A DNA stretch of 64,000 bases from CAJQQY01 sp964564545 (lineage in GTDB: Bacteria; Bacteroidota; Bacteroidia; Chitinophagales; Saprospiraceae). The notes below the pieces were generated by a model, which had not been told where the DNA came from, did no database searches, and was given only the letters and a program-made list of their open reading frames with translations. The stretch covers positions 1 to 64,000 of the forward strand of contig CAZMBP010000109.1 of assembly GCA_964564545.1 (NCBI GenBank). The letters run 5' to 3'. This document shows, piece by piece, positions 8,707 to 17,749 of this stretch (positions are counted from its first letter, which is position 1; each line of letters starts with the position of its first letter). Position numbers and translations under genes: made by a program.

Positions 8707-9399
8707 TTAATCAAGGTTAAGTTCAACTTCATTTCCAATGGTAGGAAGAATAAGTTCTTTTCCCTTTTTTTCAAAAATTTCCTTTGCTGCTTCATGATCA
8801 ATTTCGATAAAACCAAAAGTATCGAAATGGCAACCTACGATTTTATCACAATCAATATAATTCGCAGCAATCGAAGCATCTTCGTAACCCATGGTAAAAT
8901 TATCACCGATCGGTAAAATAGCGAAGTCTAATTTAGGACAAGTCAAAGGAATTAGTTGCATATCCAAAGTCAAAGCAGTATCTCCTGCGAAATAGAAACA
9001 ACCTTCATCATTCCAAATAACAAATCCACCTGCATTTCCTCCATTACTACCATCTGGCAATACACTCGAATGAACGGCATTCACATATTTTACTGTTCCA
9101 AAATCGAAATTCCATTTTCCTCCATGATTCAATGGATGGTGTTTGCATCCTTTTTCCCCAAACCAAGTAGCCACTTCATAATTGGAAACAACAGTTGCAT
9201 CATTATTTTTAGCAATTGCTTCTACATCTGCAACATGATCAAAATGACCATGAGAAACCAAAACATAATCAGCTTTAATAGTGTTAATATCAATGTGTTT
9301 AGCCTTTTCATTAGGAGTAATGAAAGGATCGAATAAAATCGTTTTTCCTTTAATTTCGATGGAAAAACCTGATTGACCGTAATAAGTTAAATTCTTCAT
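8707..9399 (-). CDS. UPF0173 metal-dependent hydrolase
   Basis: A 230-residue metallo-beta-lactamase-fold hydrolase of the UPF0173 family (COG2220). The ATG at 9399 gives the family start MKNLTYYGQSGFSIEIKGKTILFDPF; the frame is open 14 codons further upstream without family similarity. The metal site is VSHGHFDHVAD (HxHxDH), with a further His in VVSNYE...HPLN and VHSSV, the Asp in FYFAGDTAL and the His in GCHFDTF. The substrate is unknown; the family is structurally related to RNases and acyl-homoserine lactone lactonases. It is on the same strand as parA-parB, about 100 bp upstream and across a palindrome, so co-transcription is uncertain. Confidence 0.92.
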   Translation of the reverse strand: MKNLTYYGQSGFSIEIKGKTILFDPFITPNEKAKHIDINTIKADYVLVSHGHFDHVADVEAIAKNNDATVVSNYEVATWFGEKGCKHHPLNHGGKWNFDFGTVKYVNAVHSSVLPDGSNGGNAGGFVIWNDEGCFYFAGDTALTLDMQLIPLTCPKLDFAILPIGDNFTMGYEDASIAANYIDCDKIVGCHFDTFGFIEIDHEAAKEIFEKKGKELILPTIGNEVELNLD

Positions 9400-9553
9400 A
9401 AGACCGAGGCTTTTTAATTTGAGATTTTTAAAGGCTGACAAAGATACTAGGATTTATAAAAAACCTTGTAATGGACTTTTATAAATTTCATTTTTTTCCC
9501 GTAAAGACTAATGATACCATTGTCTTTACAATATAATCAATAAATAAAAATAA

Positions 9554-10096
9554 ATGATAACCATTATTTCAGGAACAAATCGAAGCGGAAGCGCAACTGA
9601 AACTTTTGCAAAGCATTTTTATAAGGTGATAAAATCAAAAACTAAGCAGCCTGTCAAGTATTTTTCCCTACAAAAATTACCTGATGATGTATTGCATATA
9701 GGAATGTATTCGGGGAAAAAACAATCCAAAGCACTACGGAAAATTCAAGAAGAGGTAATGATTCCTGCGGAAAAGTTCATTTTTGTGAGTCCTGAATACA
9801 ATGGAAGTTTTCCAGGAGTATTGAAATTATTTTTGGACGCCTGTTCTATTCATGAATACAATCCAACTTTTAAGGGAAAAAAAGCAGGACTAGTTGGTAT
9901 TGCTTCTGGCCGTGCTGGAAACCTTAGAGGAATGGATCATTTATCTACAGTTTTAAATCACGTCGGAACTGAAGTGATGGGAGCAAAATTACCAATTTCA
10001 AAGTGTGAAGAGTTGGTTAATGAGAAAGGAGTGATTTCAGATGAGGGGACTTTAGCAGCCATTGAATCTCATGTCGATTCCTTTCTAAAATATTAA
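9554..10096 (+). CDS. NAD(P)H-dependent FMN reductase family protein
   Basis: A 180-residue flavodoxin-fold reductase. The N-terminal ISGTNRSGSATETFAKHF is the FMN phosphate-binding loop, and SPEYNGSFPGVLKLFLDAC is the conserved flavin-contact motif; KKAGLVGIASGRAGN follows in a third phosphate-side loop. It is expected to be a cytoplasmic quinone, azo or flavin reductase using NAD(P)H. It ends 7 bp before the full-length REPIN-like element, whose hairpin with a T run may end its transcript. Confidence 0.9.
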   Translation: MITIISGTNRSGSATETFAKHFYKVIKSKTKQPVKYFSLQKLPDDVLHIGMYSGKKQSKALRKIQEEVMIPAEKFIFVSPEYNGSFPGVLKLFLDACSIHEYNPTFKGKKAGLVGIASGRAGNLRGMDHLSTVLNHVGTEVMGAKLPISKCEELVNEKGVISDEGTLAAIESHVDSFLKY

Positions 10097-10102
10097 ATTC
10101 AG

Positions 10103-10247
10103 ATAATAACGTAGTGGTCTGCTTTAGCTGACCTGAAAAAAAGAGCAAAGCGAATTTTCCTATATTAGTCTAAACAAGAATTAAATCATGTTTTGAATCG
10201 CTTTGCTCTTTTTAAAGGTTAGCTAAAGCAGACCACAACGTTATTAT
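10103..10247. repeat. Full-length REPIN-like inverted element (copy B)
   Basis: A 145-bp element made of two inverted arms. Outer arms: ATAATAACGTAGTGGTCT... at 10103-10134 mirrored by 10216-10247. Inner arms: AAAGAGCAAAGCGA near 10140 mirrored by TCGCTTTGCTCTTT near 10198. About 40 bp of unique DNA form the loop. Each outer arm is itself a small palindrome, which is the usual REPIN architecture. As RNA the inner arm gives a terminator-like hairpin with a U run. Related arms lie at 4415, 23170-23286 and 45971-46015. Confidence 0.85.
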
Positions 10248-10298
10248 ATCCTTCCCAAGTTTTCAAGACTTCATTGCATCTTTTTTTGAAAAAATCCC

Positions 10299-10306
10299 CA
10301 CCTTTG
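10299..10306 (+). promoter_or_regulatory. Probable -7 box (CACCTTTG)
   Basis: CACCTTTG differs by one base from the Bacteroidota -7 consensus TAnnTTTG. A TTTG lies upstream at 10285-10288 but with short spacing, so the -33 box is not convincing. Transcription would begin near 10313, leaving a short leader and agreeing with the TTG start at 10326. Confidence 0.4.
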
Positions 10307-10325
10307 CGCTTCTAAAAAAACAAGA

Positions 10326-11882
10326 TTGATAAAAGAAGTAGAAATAAAAATTCAACCACGAGCCATTAATGATTTGGAAGTCATAAAAAGAGAAGCGCTC
10401 AAAAAGGCAAAGCTTAAGTCTTCAGCTAATACTGAGATCGTTGTGCGTCGTCGTTCGATAGATGCTCGTGGGAGTCAGCCTGTTTTTCGACTTCGAGTGG
10501 TGATCTATGTTAATGAAAAACCAGAAGCAGAACCTGCGATTTTAGAGCAATTACAAAATGTGGATGATGCTCCAAGAGTTATAATTGTAGGTGCAGGACC
10601 AGCAGGTTATTTTGCAGCATTGGAATTGATTGAGTTAGGATTAAAACCCATCATTTTTGATCGAGGAAAAGATGTTAGAGCTCGAAGAAGAGATCTGCGT
10701 GCTATTCAGCAATTTGGAGAAGTTAATCCTCATTCCAATTATTGTTTTGGTGAGGGTGGGGCAGGAACTTATTCTGATGGAAAACTTTACACGCGTTCTC
10801 ACAAGCGAGGTAGTATTGCCAAAGCCTTGAAATTATTTGTGGAGCATGGAGCTGTTTCTGATATTATGGTGGATGCTCATCCACATATCGGCTCGAATAA
10901 GTTGCCAAAAATTGTTGCTAATATTAGAGAGACCATTTTAAAATATGGCGGTGAAATTCATTTTAATTCACACGTAACAGATTTTATTTATGAGGATAAA
11001 ATACTCAAAGGTGTTATTGTCAATGACAAAGAGGAACACCTAGGAGAAGCGACAATTTTAGCAACTGGTCATTCTGCCCGCGATATTTACTATTTACTTT
11101 TTAATAAAAAAATAAGGATAGAAAATAAGCCTTTTGCGCTTGGAGTGAGAGTGGAACATTCTCAGAGTTTGATTGATAAAATTCAATATCGACAAGAGAA
11201 AAGAGAGGAGAATTTGCCAGCGAGTAGTTATAAGTTAGTTTGTCAAATTGAAAAACGAGGTGTCTTTTCCTTTTGTATGTGTCCTGGAGGATTAGTTGTT
11301 CCAGCCGCAACTGCACCGGGAGAGATTGTCGTAAATGGAATGTCAATGTCTCGTCGAGATTCCCCTTTTGCCAATTCAGGAACAGTAGTGGCGGTGGAGG
11401 AAGAAGATCTATTACCTTTTGCGCAACACGGTGTTTTTGCCGGTTTAGAATTTCAAAAAAGTGTAGAACAAACAATGTGGGCTTTTGGAGATGGAAGTCA
11501 AAAAGCACCATCGGCAAGAATGACGGATTTCGTCAATAATAAAATTTCAAAAGATTTACCTTCGACTTCATATATTCCAGGATTAGTTTCAGCTCCAGTT
11601 CACGAGCTTTTACCAAAAGGAATTTCTCAAAGATTGCAATTGGGAATGAAAGAATTTGGTCGAAAGATGAAAGGATATTTTTCTGCTGAAACTAATGTCA
11701 TTGGTACGGAAAGTCGAACGAGTTCGCCCATTCGTATTCCCAGAAATCCAGCTACATTGATGCATGAAGATGCGGAAGGATTATTTCCATGTGGCGAAGG
11801 AGCAGGATTTGCAGGAGGAATTATTTCAGCTGCAATGGATGGACAGAATGTTGCAAAGGCGGTTGCACAATTTTTAGAATAA
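10326..11882 (+). CDS. FAD-dependent oxidoreductase (COG2509 family)
   Basis: A 518-residue uncharacterised FAD-dependent dehydrogenase. Residues 1-80 are the N-terminal domain typical of this family. The dinucleotide-binding motif is VIIVGAGPAGYFAALEL at about residue 86, followed by FDRGKDVRARRRD, the GEGGAGTYSDGKL motif, ATGHSARD and a C-terminal FPCGEGAGFAGGIISAAMDG that closes the FAD site. The start is TTG: no in-frame ATG precedes it, and the first residues (IKEVEIKIQPRA) are needed by the family's N-terminal domain. The physiological substrate is unknown. It is followed by a near-palindrome at 11894. Confidence 0.88.
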   Translation: MIKEVEIKIQPRAINDLEVIKREALKKAKLKSSANTEIVVRRRSIDARGSQPVFRLRVVIYVNEKPEAEPAILEQLQNVDDAPRVIIVGAGPAGYFAALELIELGLKPIIFDRGKDVRARRRDLRAIQQFGEVNPHSNYCFGEGGAGTYSDGKLYTRSHKRGSIAKALKLFVEHGAVSDIMVDAHPHIGSNKLPKIVANIRETILKYGGEIHFNSHVTDFIYEDKILKGVIVNDKEEHLGEATILATGHSARDIYYLLFNKKIRIENKPFALGVRVEHSQSLIDKIQYRQEKREENLPASSYKLVCQIEKRGVFSFCMCPGGLVVPAATAPGEIVVNGMSMSRRDSPFANSGTVVAVEEEDLLPFAQHGVFAGLEFQKSVEQTMWAFGDGSQKAPSARMTDFVNNKISKDLPSTSYIPGLVSAPVHELLPKGISQRLQLGMKEFGRKMKGYFSAETNVIGTESRTSSPIRIPRNPATLMHEDAEGLFPCGEGAGFAGGIISAAMDGQNVAKAVAQFLE

Positions 11883-11893
11883 GAATTTGTTAT

Positions 11894-11921
11894 GTAGAGA
11901 TAAGGCATTGCTTGTCTCTAC
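11894..11921. repeat. 28-bp near-palindrome (dispersed family 2)
   Basis: GTAGAGAtAAGGCA and its near complement form a hairpin 12 bp after the oxidoreductase stop codon. The core AGACAAGGC/GCCTTGTCT matches the perfect palindrome at 8673-8690, so the two belong to one family. No T tract follows. Confidence 0.65.
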
Positions 11922-11953
11922 GTGCAGAAAATAAATTTTTCGAAATAAAATAA

Positions 11954-12367
11954 ATGAAAGATATAGTAGATTTAATAGCACGTATTTTTATATCATTAAT
12001 ATTTTTGTGGGAAGCATATGATACCATTAAATATTTTAATAATGCGAAAGAATATATGATTGGTTATCACCTCACTTGGAACCAAGATTTCCTTTTAGGA
12101 AGTGCGATCTTTTTAATGATCTTTGGAGGTATTTTAATTTTGACAGGCTATCGATCCAAACTGGGAGCAGTACTTTTATTGCTTTATTATATTCCAGCGA
12201 CTTTTATCATTTATTCATTTTGGAATGACCCACCTGAACTGTACCGAATTAATTCTATTCAGTTTATGAAAAACTTGGCTATCATTGGAGGCTTGATGAT
12301 GGTCTTTGTAAATGGAGCGGGGAGGTATAGTATAAAACGTTTGTTTGCAACAACTCGAGTTAATTGA
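11954..12367 (+). CDS. DoxX-family membrane protein
   Basis: A 137-residue integral membrane protein with four predicted helices (about residues 4-22, 46-63, 69-89, 105-122). The opening IARIFISLIFLWEAYDTIKYF and the central FGGILILTGYRSKLGAVLLLLYYIPATFI match the DoxX/DoxD-like family. Members are linked to quinone-dependent oxidoreductase complexes or oxidative-stress responses, but the role here is not shown. It lies downstream of the FAD oxidoreductase, separated by a 71-bp gap containing the palindrome, and converges on the potassium-channel gene. Confidence 0.8.
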   Translation: MKDIVDLIARIFISLIFLWEAYDTIKYFNNAKEYMIGYHLTWNQDFLLGSAIFLMIFGGILILTGYRSKLGAVLLLLYYIPATFIIYSFWNDPPELYRINSIQFMKNLAIIGGLMMVFVNGAGRYSIKRLFATTRVN

Positions 12368-12464
12368 AATTAATGCATACTTTTTAGTTTAATAGAGATT
12401 ATTCTAAATGAAGTTTTATGGGAGAACGTAAAACGTCTACCGTTCAACGTCCATCGAATAAAGT

Positions 12465-13358
12465 CTAATGATGTTCATGATTATGTAATTCAGTTCCACA
12501 TTTTTTACAAAAATAGGCATCATCTGCATGGTCATCAAAAAGGCATTCGCTGCAAACTTGAGTATTTAATTTTTGTAATTCCTTTTTCTTTTTACCCTTT
12601 TTCTTTCTCCCTTTTTTACCACTCCCTTTTGTCATTTCCGAACTAACTATTCCAGTAGGAACAGCGATTACCGCATAACCTAAAAGCATTACAATCGCTG
12701 CTAAAAATTGTCCAAAGGAAGTCGTAGGAGAAATGTCCCCATAACCAACCGTAGTAAGAGTCACGATGGCCCAATAGATACTTCGAGGAATACTATCAAA
12801 TGGAGAATCTGGCTGGCTACCCTCAATCAGATACATTACTGAACCAAAGATGATGACTAGCAACAAGACGAACATAAGGAAAACCGAAATTTTTCGTTTA
12901 CTAGCATTTAATGCAGACAGAATATGTTTGCCATCCTTAGAGTAATTAGCCAATTTGAAAATCCTAAAAACCCGCAATAATCGTATAGCTCGAATCACCA
13001 TCAATGAGTGTGTGCCCGCAAAAAAGAAACTTAAATAAGAAGGAAGGATGGAAAGTAAATCAACAATACCAAAAAAGCTCAGAGCATACTTCATAGGGCG
13101 ATGTACGACATAAAGTCTCAGAATATATTCAATCGTAAAAAATGCCGTTAAAACCCACTCCAGAATTCTAAAGAGCTGTCCAAATCGGTCATTGAAAGTA
13201 TTTACACTTTCTAACATTACAATAACCACACTAGCAATAATGGCAATAATCAATATGATATCAAACCTCTTGCCCATAGGTGTATCTGCCTCAAAGATAA
13301 TCTCAAATATCCTTTCACGAGTTGGGTTGTACTCTTTTTTCTGCGTATCGTTTGACAT
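12465..13358 (-). CDS. Voltage-gated-type potassium channel
   Basis: A 297-residue six-helix ion channel. S1-S4 run from about residue 32 to 137; the S4 segment RAIRLLRVFRIFKL has basic residues every third position, as in voltage sensors. S5 is at about 157-178. The pore helix and selectivity filter TVGYGD (203-208) mark potassium selectivity, and S6 is at about 217-240. After a lysine-rich linker the cytoplasmic tail ends in a two-CxxC zinc ribbon (CSECLFDD...YFCKKCGTEL) and HNHEHH. The tail ribbon recurs in Bacteroidota members of this family. It is monocistronic and divergent from the LytTR regulator. Confidence 0.93.
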   Translation of the reverse strand: MSNDTQKKEYNPTRERIFEIIFEADTPMGKRFDIILIIAIIASVVIVMLESVNTFNDRFGQLFRILEWVLTAFFTIEYILRLYVVHRPMKYALSFFGIVDLLSILPSYLSFFFAGTHSLMVIRAIRLLRVFRIFKLANYSKDGKHILSALNASKRKISVFLMFVLLLVIIFGSVMYLIEGSQPDSPFDSIPRSIYWAIVTLTTVGYGDISPTTSFGQFLAAIVMLLGYAVIAVPTGIVSSEMTKGSGKKGRKKKGKKKKELQKLNTQVCSECLFDDHADDAYFCKKCGTELHNHEHH

Positions 13359-13825
13359 ATGTAATTTAGAATGTAATTAAAGAAGTCTTCTCAGTTATAC
13401 TGTTAAAAGTAGGGTTTTTGTTCGCTAAATTGAATGAATTTTGAAAAATAAATAGAAGGATTACCTTTCTAAAGTCATTTTTTGATGTAATTGAAATAAA
13501 TAAAAATTTTGAATTTCCTCTACTTTTTGGGTGAAAAAGAATTAATGTGATGCATTTTTCCTAAAATCAATATATTGTGTTTTTTTACCATAAGTTTCAT
13601 AAATGTAAATGTTTTTACATCTTGTTTTCTGCAAATTTTTATACCTTTGCCTCAAGACAAACAGACATATTCTTTAATTTTCATACCATATTCTCCCTTA
13701 ATCATTTTGTTGAAAAAAATTAATAGATGTTTCTGTGCACATCATTAGAGATTGTTTTGAAATATGTGCTAAAGTTTTTAAAAGTGATTTTTTATTAAAA
13801 TCATGTCAATTTTACTAAGAAAAAA
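13359..13825. other. Divergent intergenic region with a long leader
   Basis: This 467-bp region separates the divergent channel and LytTR genes. It contains one strong plus-strand promoter (13621-13649), which implies a leader of about 170 nt before the regulator's ATG. No clear hairpin or riboswitch is seen in the leader. The rest is AT-rich and without ORFs. Confidence 0.5.
13621..13649 (+). promoter_or_regulatory. Bacteroidota-type promoter for the LytTR gene
   Basis: The -7 box TACCTTTG (13642-13649) matches TAnnTTTG exactly. CTTG at 13621-13624 stands 17 bp upstream as a -33-like box. Transcription would start near 13656. Confidence 0.65.
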
Positions 13826-14590
13826 ATGACCAAAGCAATAATAATTGAAGATGAAAAGCAAGGGTTAAATAACCTTAAAAATATTCTCTCTGAGCATTGT
13901 TCAGATATTTCTATCATTGGTGAGGCAGGTAGTGTAGCAGAAGGGAAAATTTTATTAAAAAAGTTAGGATCAAGTCCTGAGGTGGCTTTTCTAGATATTA
14001 ACTTGCCAGACGGATTGGTTTTTCAATTATTGAATGATTTGGATAAAATTCCTTTTGAAATCATTTTTGTTACAGCTTTTGAAAAATTTGCCATTAGAGC
14101 TTGTCAATATAGTTCGATTGGATACATTGTAAAACCTATTGATCCAGATGAATTAAAGGAAGCTGTAAGTCGAATTGATGCAGGAAAAACGAATCATACG
14201 AATGAGAAGTTGGAGGTGTTCAATCAACACTATTTTAACAAACCCAATCCATTCAAAAAAATGAGTATCTCCGCTTTGGATGGTATTTATTTCATTAATA
14301 TTCAAGATATTATTCGTTGCGAAGCCGAAGATAATTATACTCATATTCACTTATCCAATGGCGATAAAATTACAGCATCTCGAACAATAAAAGCATATGA
14401 AGATATGTTGGGATCCGTTAATTTTTATCGAGTTCATAAAAGTCATCTCATCAATTTGAACTATATGAAAAAGTTCGTCAAAGGAGATGGAGGCTACTTG
14501 GTGATGGATGACGGAAAAAAAATAGAAGTTTCTAGACGTCGTCGACCTGCATTTATGGAGCAAATGAGGAGATTGCAAGAAGGAATATAA
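13826..14590 (+). CDS. LytTR-family response regulator
   Basis: A 254-residue two-component regulator. The receiver domain (residues 1-120) has the acidic pair ED near 8-9, the phosphoacceptor Asp57 in AFLDINLPDG, Thr83 in VTAFEKFA and Lys103 in VKPIDPDEL. The LytTR DNA-binding domain (about 145-250) shows IRCEAEDNYTHIHLSNGDKI, TIKAYEDML, FYRVHKSHLINLNYMKKF and the basic end EVSRRRRPAFMEQM. It binds promoter direct repeats when phosphorylated, normally by a LytS-type kinase; a soluble kinase of that type lies at 17882. It is followed 239 bp later by the double-glycine peptide gene. Confidence 0.93.
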   Translation: MTKAIIIEDEKQGLNNLKNILSEHCSDISIIGEAGSVAEGKILLKKLGSSPEVAFLDINLPDGLVFQLLNDLDKIPFEIIFVTAFEKFAIRACQYSSIGYIVKPIDPDELKEAVSRIDAGKTNHTNEKLEVFNQHYFNKPNPFKKMSISALDGIYFINIQDIIRCEAEDNYTHIHLSNGDKITASRTIKAYEDMLGSVNFYRVHKSHLINLNYMKKFVKGDGGYLVMDDGKKIEVSRRRRPAFMEQMRRLQEGI

Positions 14591-14829
14591 TTTAAACGAC
14601 TCCAGATTAAATATTTTTTAAATAAGCTTAAAAAATATATGAATCTGCAAACTATTGATTGTTAAGCTTTAATGTATTGTAAGTTTTAATAATTAATGAT
14701 TTTATTACATAAAGTATTGAAACCCACGGACTTACGTTACCGTTATGATTTGGGAGTTATAAATTTATTTGTTAATTTCACTAATATTATTCATTGAATT
14801 GAAAGTATTTAACCTAAAATTCAAACACT

Positions 14830-14973
14830 ATGGGGCTTTTTACATTTAACAAAAAGAAAAAAAAGAGGCTTGATGACTTGAGTCATTTGCCCGGTATTAA
14901 CATGAAAAAGATTTGGGGTGGTAAGAAAAAGAAAAACAGCTCAAGTGGCTGTGGTGATATTATCCCTCAATAA
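14830..14973 (+). CDS. Double-glycine leader peptide (candidate secreted signal or bacteriocin)
   Basis: A 47-residue ORF, too short for most gene callers. The first 31 residues form a leader ending IWGG (Gly30-Gly31). Counting back from the cleavage point, Ile28 is at -4, Met25 at -7, Leu20 at -12 and Leu17 at -15, the hydrophobic positions recognised by C39 peptidase-containing ABC exporters. Cleavage would release a 16-residue peptide, KKKKNSSSGCGDIIPQ, basic at one end with a single cysteine. A terminator at 15002-15040 closes the gene. Neighbours are a LytTR regulator upstream and a barrel and histidine kinase downstream. No exporter is in the window. The ORF may instead be a small cytoplasmic basic peptide; the leader spacing is the main support. 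Confidence 0.6.
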   Translation: MGLFTFNKKKKKRLDDLSHLPGINMKKIWGGKKKKNSSSGCGDIIPQ

Positions 14974-15293
14974 AAAACAGACTATTAACAACCGTTAATA
15001 CAAATGGCTACATTTCTTAGGAGATGTAGCCATTTTTTTAGTATAAAAATTTCCTTCCTCTCAGTTCTCAGTTGAAATCCCAGTTAAATCCTACCAAGTA
15101 TAATTTTAAATCAGTCTCTTAAAAAATTACCTCTTCTTTTTTTGTCATCAATCTATTTATCCAGATTTAAAAAGTAACCTTTTGTAATTTTTGTGGTATT
15201 CCTTCTATTAATTTTCATGTGCAACTTTTGAACATTCGGCAAGTCTTTATGTTTCGATATTTCTTCTTCAATTAACCTATACTAAAAATTAAT
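14974..15293. other. Intergenic region before the TonB-like barrel gene
   Basis: Apart from the terminator at 15002-15040 the region is AT-rich and without ORFs. TAATTTTTG near 15187 is a possible -7 box for the barrel gene, but the -33 element is unclear. Confidence 0.35.
15002..15040 (+). terminator. Rho-independent terminator
   Basis: AAATGGCTACAT (15002-15013) pairs with ATGTAGCCATTT (15024-15035); with one G-U pair the stem extends to about 15 bp around a TTAG loop, and a run of T follows. It lies 28 bp after the double-glycine peptide and supports transcription through that small gene. Confidence 0.85.
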
Positions 15294-17723
15294 ATGAGAT
15301 CATATTTTACATTTCTATTTACAATTTTAGCTTTCATGTCATTTGCTCAAACAGCTTCCATCAAAGGACTTTTGCAAAATGCAGAAAAGGCTCCAGTTCC
15401 TTATGCAAATATCGTTTTGTATAGTAGTGCTGATAGTAGTGTTGTGAAAATCGAAGTATCTGATAATATTGGAAAATTTTTAATTCCAAGTATTCCTTCG
15501 GGGAATTATTTTTTGGTAGCAAGTTTTATTGGTTACGATGATGCTCGAAAAAATAATATACAACTTGCTGATGGTCAACAACTTGACCTAGGTGTATTTG
15601 CTTTCCAAGCAGCCTCTGTAGAGTTAGCAGAAGCAACCGTCAAAGCAAGAAGAGCTTTAGTGGAAATTAAACCAGATCGAACAGTTTTTAATGTGCAAGG
15701 AACAATTAATAGTGTTGGATCAGATGCCATTGAATTACTTCGAAAAGCGCCTTCTGTAACTGTTGATAATAATGATAATATCAATGTCCTGGGTCGAGCA
15801 GGAGTTTTACTTTATGTTGATGGAAAAAGACAACCGCTTGCTGGTGATGATTTGACTAATTTCCTAAAAGGTATCTCTGCAGATCAAATCGATCGAATTG
15901 ATATCATTACCAACCCAGGCGCAAAATATGAGGCAGAGGGGAATGCAGGGATTATTGATATTCGATTGAAAAAAGATAAAAGCCATGGTGGAAATGGTAC
16001 TATTAATGCTACGCATAATCAAGGAAGAGTGGGAAGGTCTAACTTAGGATTTACAGGGAATTTCCGCAATAAAAATTTTAATACTTATGGAAACCTTGGT
16101 GCTGGAAATCGAAATGGATTACACGATTTGACTTTTAATAGCACTCAAAATGGAATTAGGTTACAAGAAACTAATGAAACGAGACGGTCAAGTGAAGCAG
16201 TCAACTTTCGCCTTGGAACAGATTTTTTCATTAATAAAAATCACACTATTGGATTCTTAGTAAGTGGAGGATATAGTGATGAGTCTAATCCTGCGACTAA
16301 TCAGATCAAGTTGTCTAATCTCAATACTCCTAATGAAATTGATAGTGTATTGATTGCAGAAAACGAAACAGACAGCCAACGAGATAGACTTTCTTATAAT
16401 ATAAATTATAGATTCGAAAATCGAAAAAAAGGGCAAAGTCTAAATATTGATTTGGATTATGGAACTTTTGGTAATGAAACCGAGAGATTTCAACCTAACC
16501 GTTATTTTGATCTGGGCAATAACTTATTGACAGAAAATATTAGTCGTTTTTCTACCCCAACGGATATTGATATTTATACTTTCAAAGCAGATTATGAAAC
16601 TAACTTTTTGGGAGGGAAATTAGGTGTAGGAACTAAGTTAAGTCAAGTTATTTCAGATAATACTTTTTTAGTTTCTGATGAAATAAGTGGAGAAGTTATT
16701 CAAAATGATTTCAGATCAAATATCTTTAAATACGATGAAAAAGTATATGCTGGATATGTAAGTTTCAATCGTGCGATTACTTCAAAAATGAATTTCTCAG
16801 CAGGTCTTCGAGCTGAACAAACTGATGCGGTAGGTGATTTAAAAGCTTTTTTGGTCAGCTTACAAAAAGATCCTGTTGAGTTAAATTATCTGTCTTGGTT
16901 TCCAAATGCAGGTTTAACTTATTCCGTTTCTCCACAACATAGTTTTGCTTTAAATTATGGCCGACGAATTAATCGTCCTGATTATAATGTATTAAATCCA
17001 TTTAATAATCAATTAAGTGAATTGTCTTACCAAAAAGGAAATCCAAACCTTTCACCTGAAATCGTTAATAATATAGAACTAGGATATACTCATAAATATC
17101 GTTACAACTTCAAATTAGCCTACAGTAAAACGATAGATCAAATTACTCGATTAATTGGTCCTGATGAAAATGATCCAAGAGCAAACTTTATTTCGTGGGA
17201 CAATCTAGCTGATCAAACGATTATGAGTTTTAATGCAAGTCTTCCTTTTTCATTTACTAAAAAATGGAATGCATTTTTTAATTTTAGTGCATCTCATATT
17301 GATAATCAAGCAGATTATGGAGATGGTGCAGTAGTGGATGTTCAAGTATTTACTTACTCGATTTATCAGCAACATACCTTTAATTTACCTAACAAATTTG
17401 TAGCAGAAGTTTCAGGATATTATTCAGGGCCAGGTGTTTGGGGAGGAGTATTCGAATACGAATCAAGTTGGGCATTGAATTTAGGCTTACAACGTAAATT
17501 TTTAAATGATCAACTTAATGTACGGTTAAGTGCTAATGATATTTTTTTCGAATCAGGTTGGGATGGAGTTTCAGTATTTGATGGCTTAGTTTCGGAAGGA
17601 AGTGGGAATTGGGATAGCCGAAATGTGAGCTTGAGTGTCAGTTATAACTTTGGAAATCAGCAGGTGAAATCTAGAAAAAGAAAAACAGGATTGGAGGATG
17701 AAGCTGGAAGGGTAGAGAATTAA
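15294..17723 (+). CDS. TonB-receptor-like outer membrane beta-barrel protein
   Basis: An 809-residue outer-membrane protein. Signal peptide 1-19 (MSFAQ). A carboxypeptidase-like regulatory domain spans about 20-100 (IKGLLQNAEKAPVPYANIVLY, SIPSGNYFLVASFIGY). A plug-like segment (about 110-225) contains LLRKAPSVTVDNNDNINVLG, VLLYVDGKRQPL, IDIITNPGAKYEAEGNAGIIDIRL. The remainder is a large beta-barrel, ending in alternating aromatic strands (NVSLSVSYNFG) and a short basic tail. This is the OMP_b-brl_3 type that resembles TonB-dependent receptors; I see no clear TonB box. The ligand is unknown. A related paralogue is at 53851. It lies between the peptide gene and the histidine kinase and is closed by its own terminator. 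Confidence 0.88.
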   Translation: MRSYFTFLFTILAFMSFAQTASIKGLLQNAEKAPVPYANIVLYSSADSSVVKIEVSDNIGKFLIPSIPSGNYFLVASFIGYDDARKNNIQLADGQQLDLGVFAFQAASVELAEATVKARRALVEIKPDRTVFNVQGTINSVGSDAIELLRKAPSVTVDNNDNINVLGRAGVLLYVDGKRQPLAGDDLTNFLKGISADQIDRIDIITNPGAKYEAEGNAGIIDIRLKKDKSHGGNGTINATHNQGRVGRSNLGFTGNFRNKNFNTYGNLGAGNRNGLHDLTFNSTQNGIRLQETNETRRSSEAVNFRLGTDFFINKNHTIGFLVSGGYSDESNPATNQIKLSNLNTPNEIDSVLIAENETDSQRDRLSYNINYRFENRKKGQSLNIDLDYGTFGNETERFQPNRYFDLGNNLLTENISRFSTPTDIDIYTFKADYETNFLGGKLGVGTKLSQVISDNTFLVSDEISGEVIQNDFRSNIFKYDEKVYAGYVSFNRAITSKMNFSAGLRAEQTDAVGDLKAFLVSLQKDPVELNYLSWFPNAGLTYSVSPQHSFALNYGRRINRPDYNVLNPFNNQLSELSYQKGNPNLSPEIVNNIELGYTHKYRYNFKLAYSKTIDQITRLIGPDENDPRANFISWDNLADQTIMSFNASLPFSFTKKWNAFFNFSASHIDNQADYGDGAVVDVQVFTYSIYQQHTFNLPNKFVAEVSGYYSGPGVWGGVFEYESSWALNLGLQRKFLNDQLNVRLSANDIFFESGWDGVSVFDGLVSEGSGNWDSRNVSLSVSYNFGNQQVKSRKRKTGLEDEAGRVEN

Positions 17724-17749
17724 GAATTTTAATTATTACATAAAATTTG

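Noticed and set aside
11101..11517. 138-codon antisense frame inside the FAD oxidoreductase gene
   Set aside because: Shadow of a conserved coding frame with no family features.
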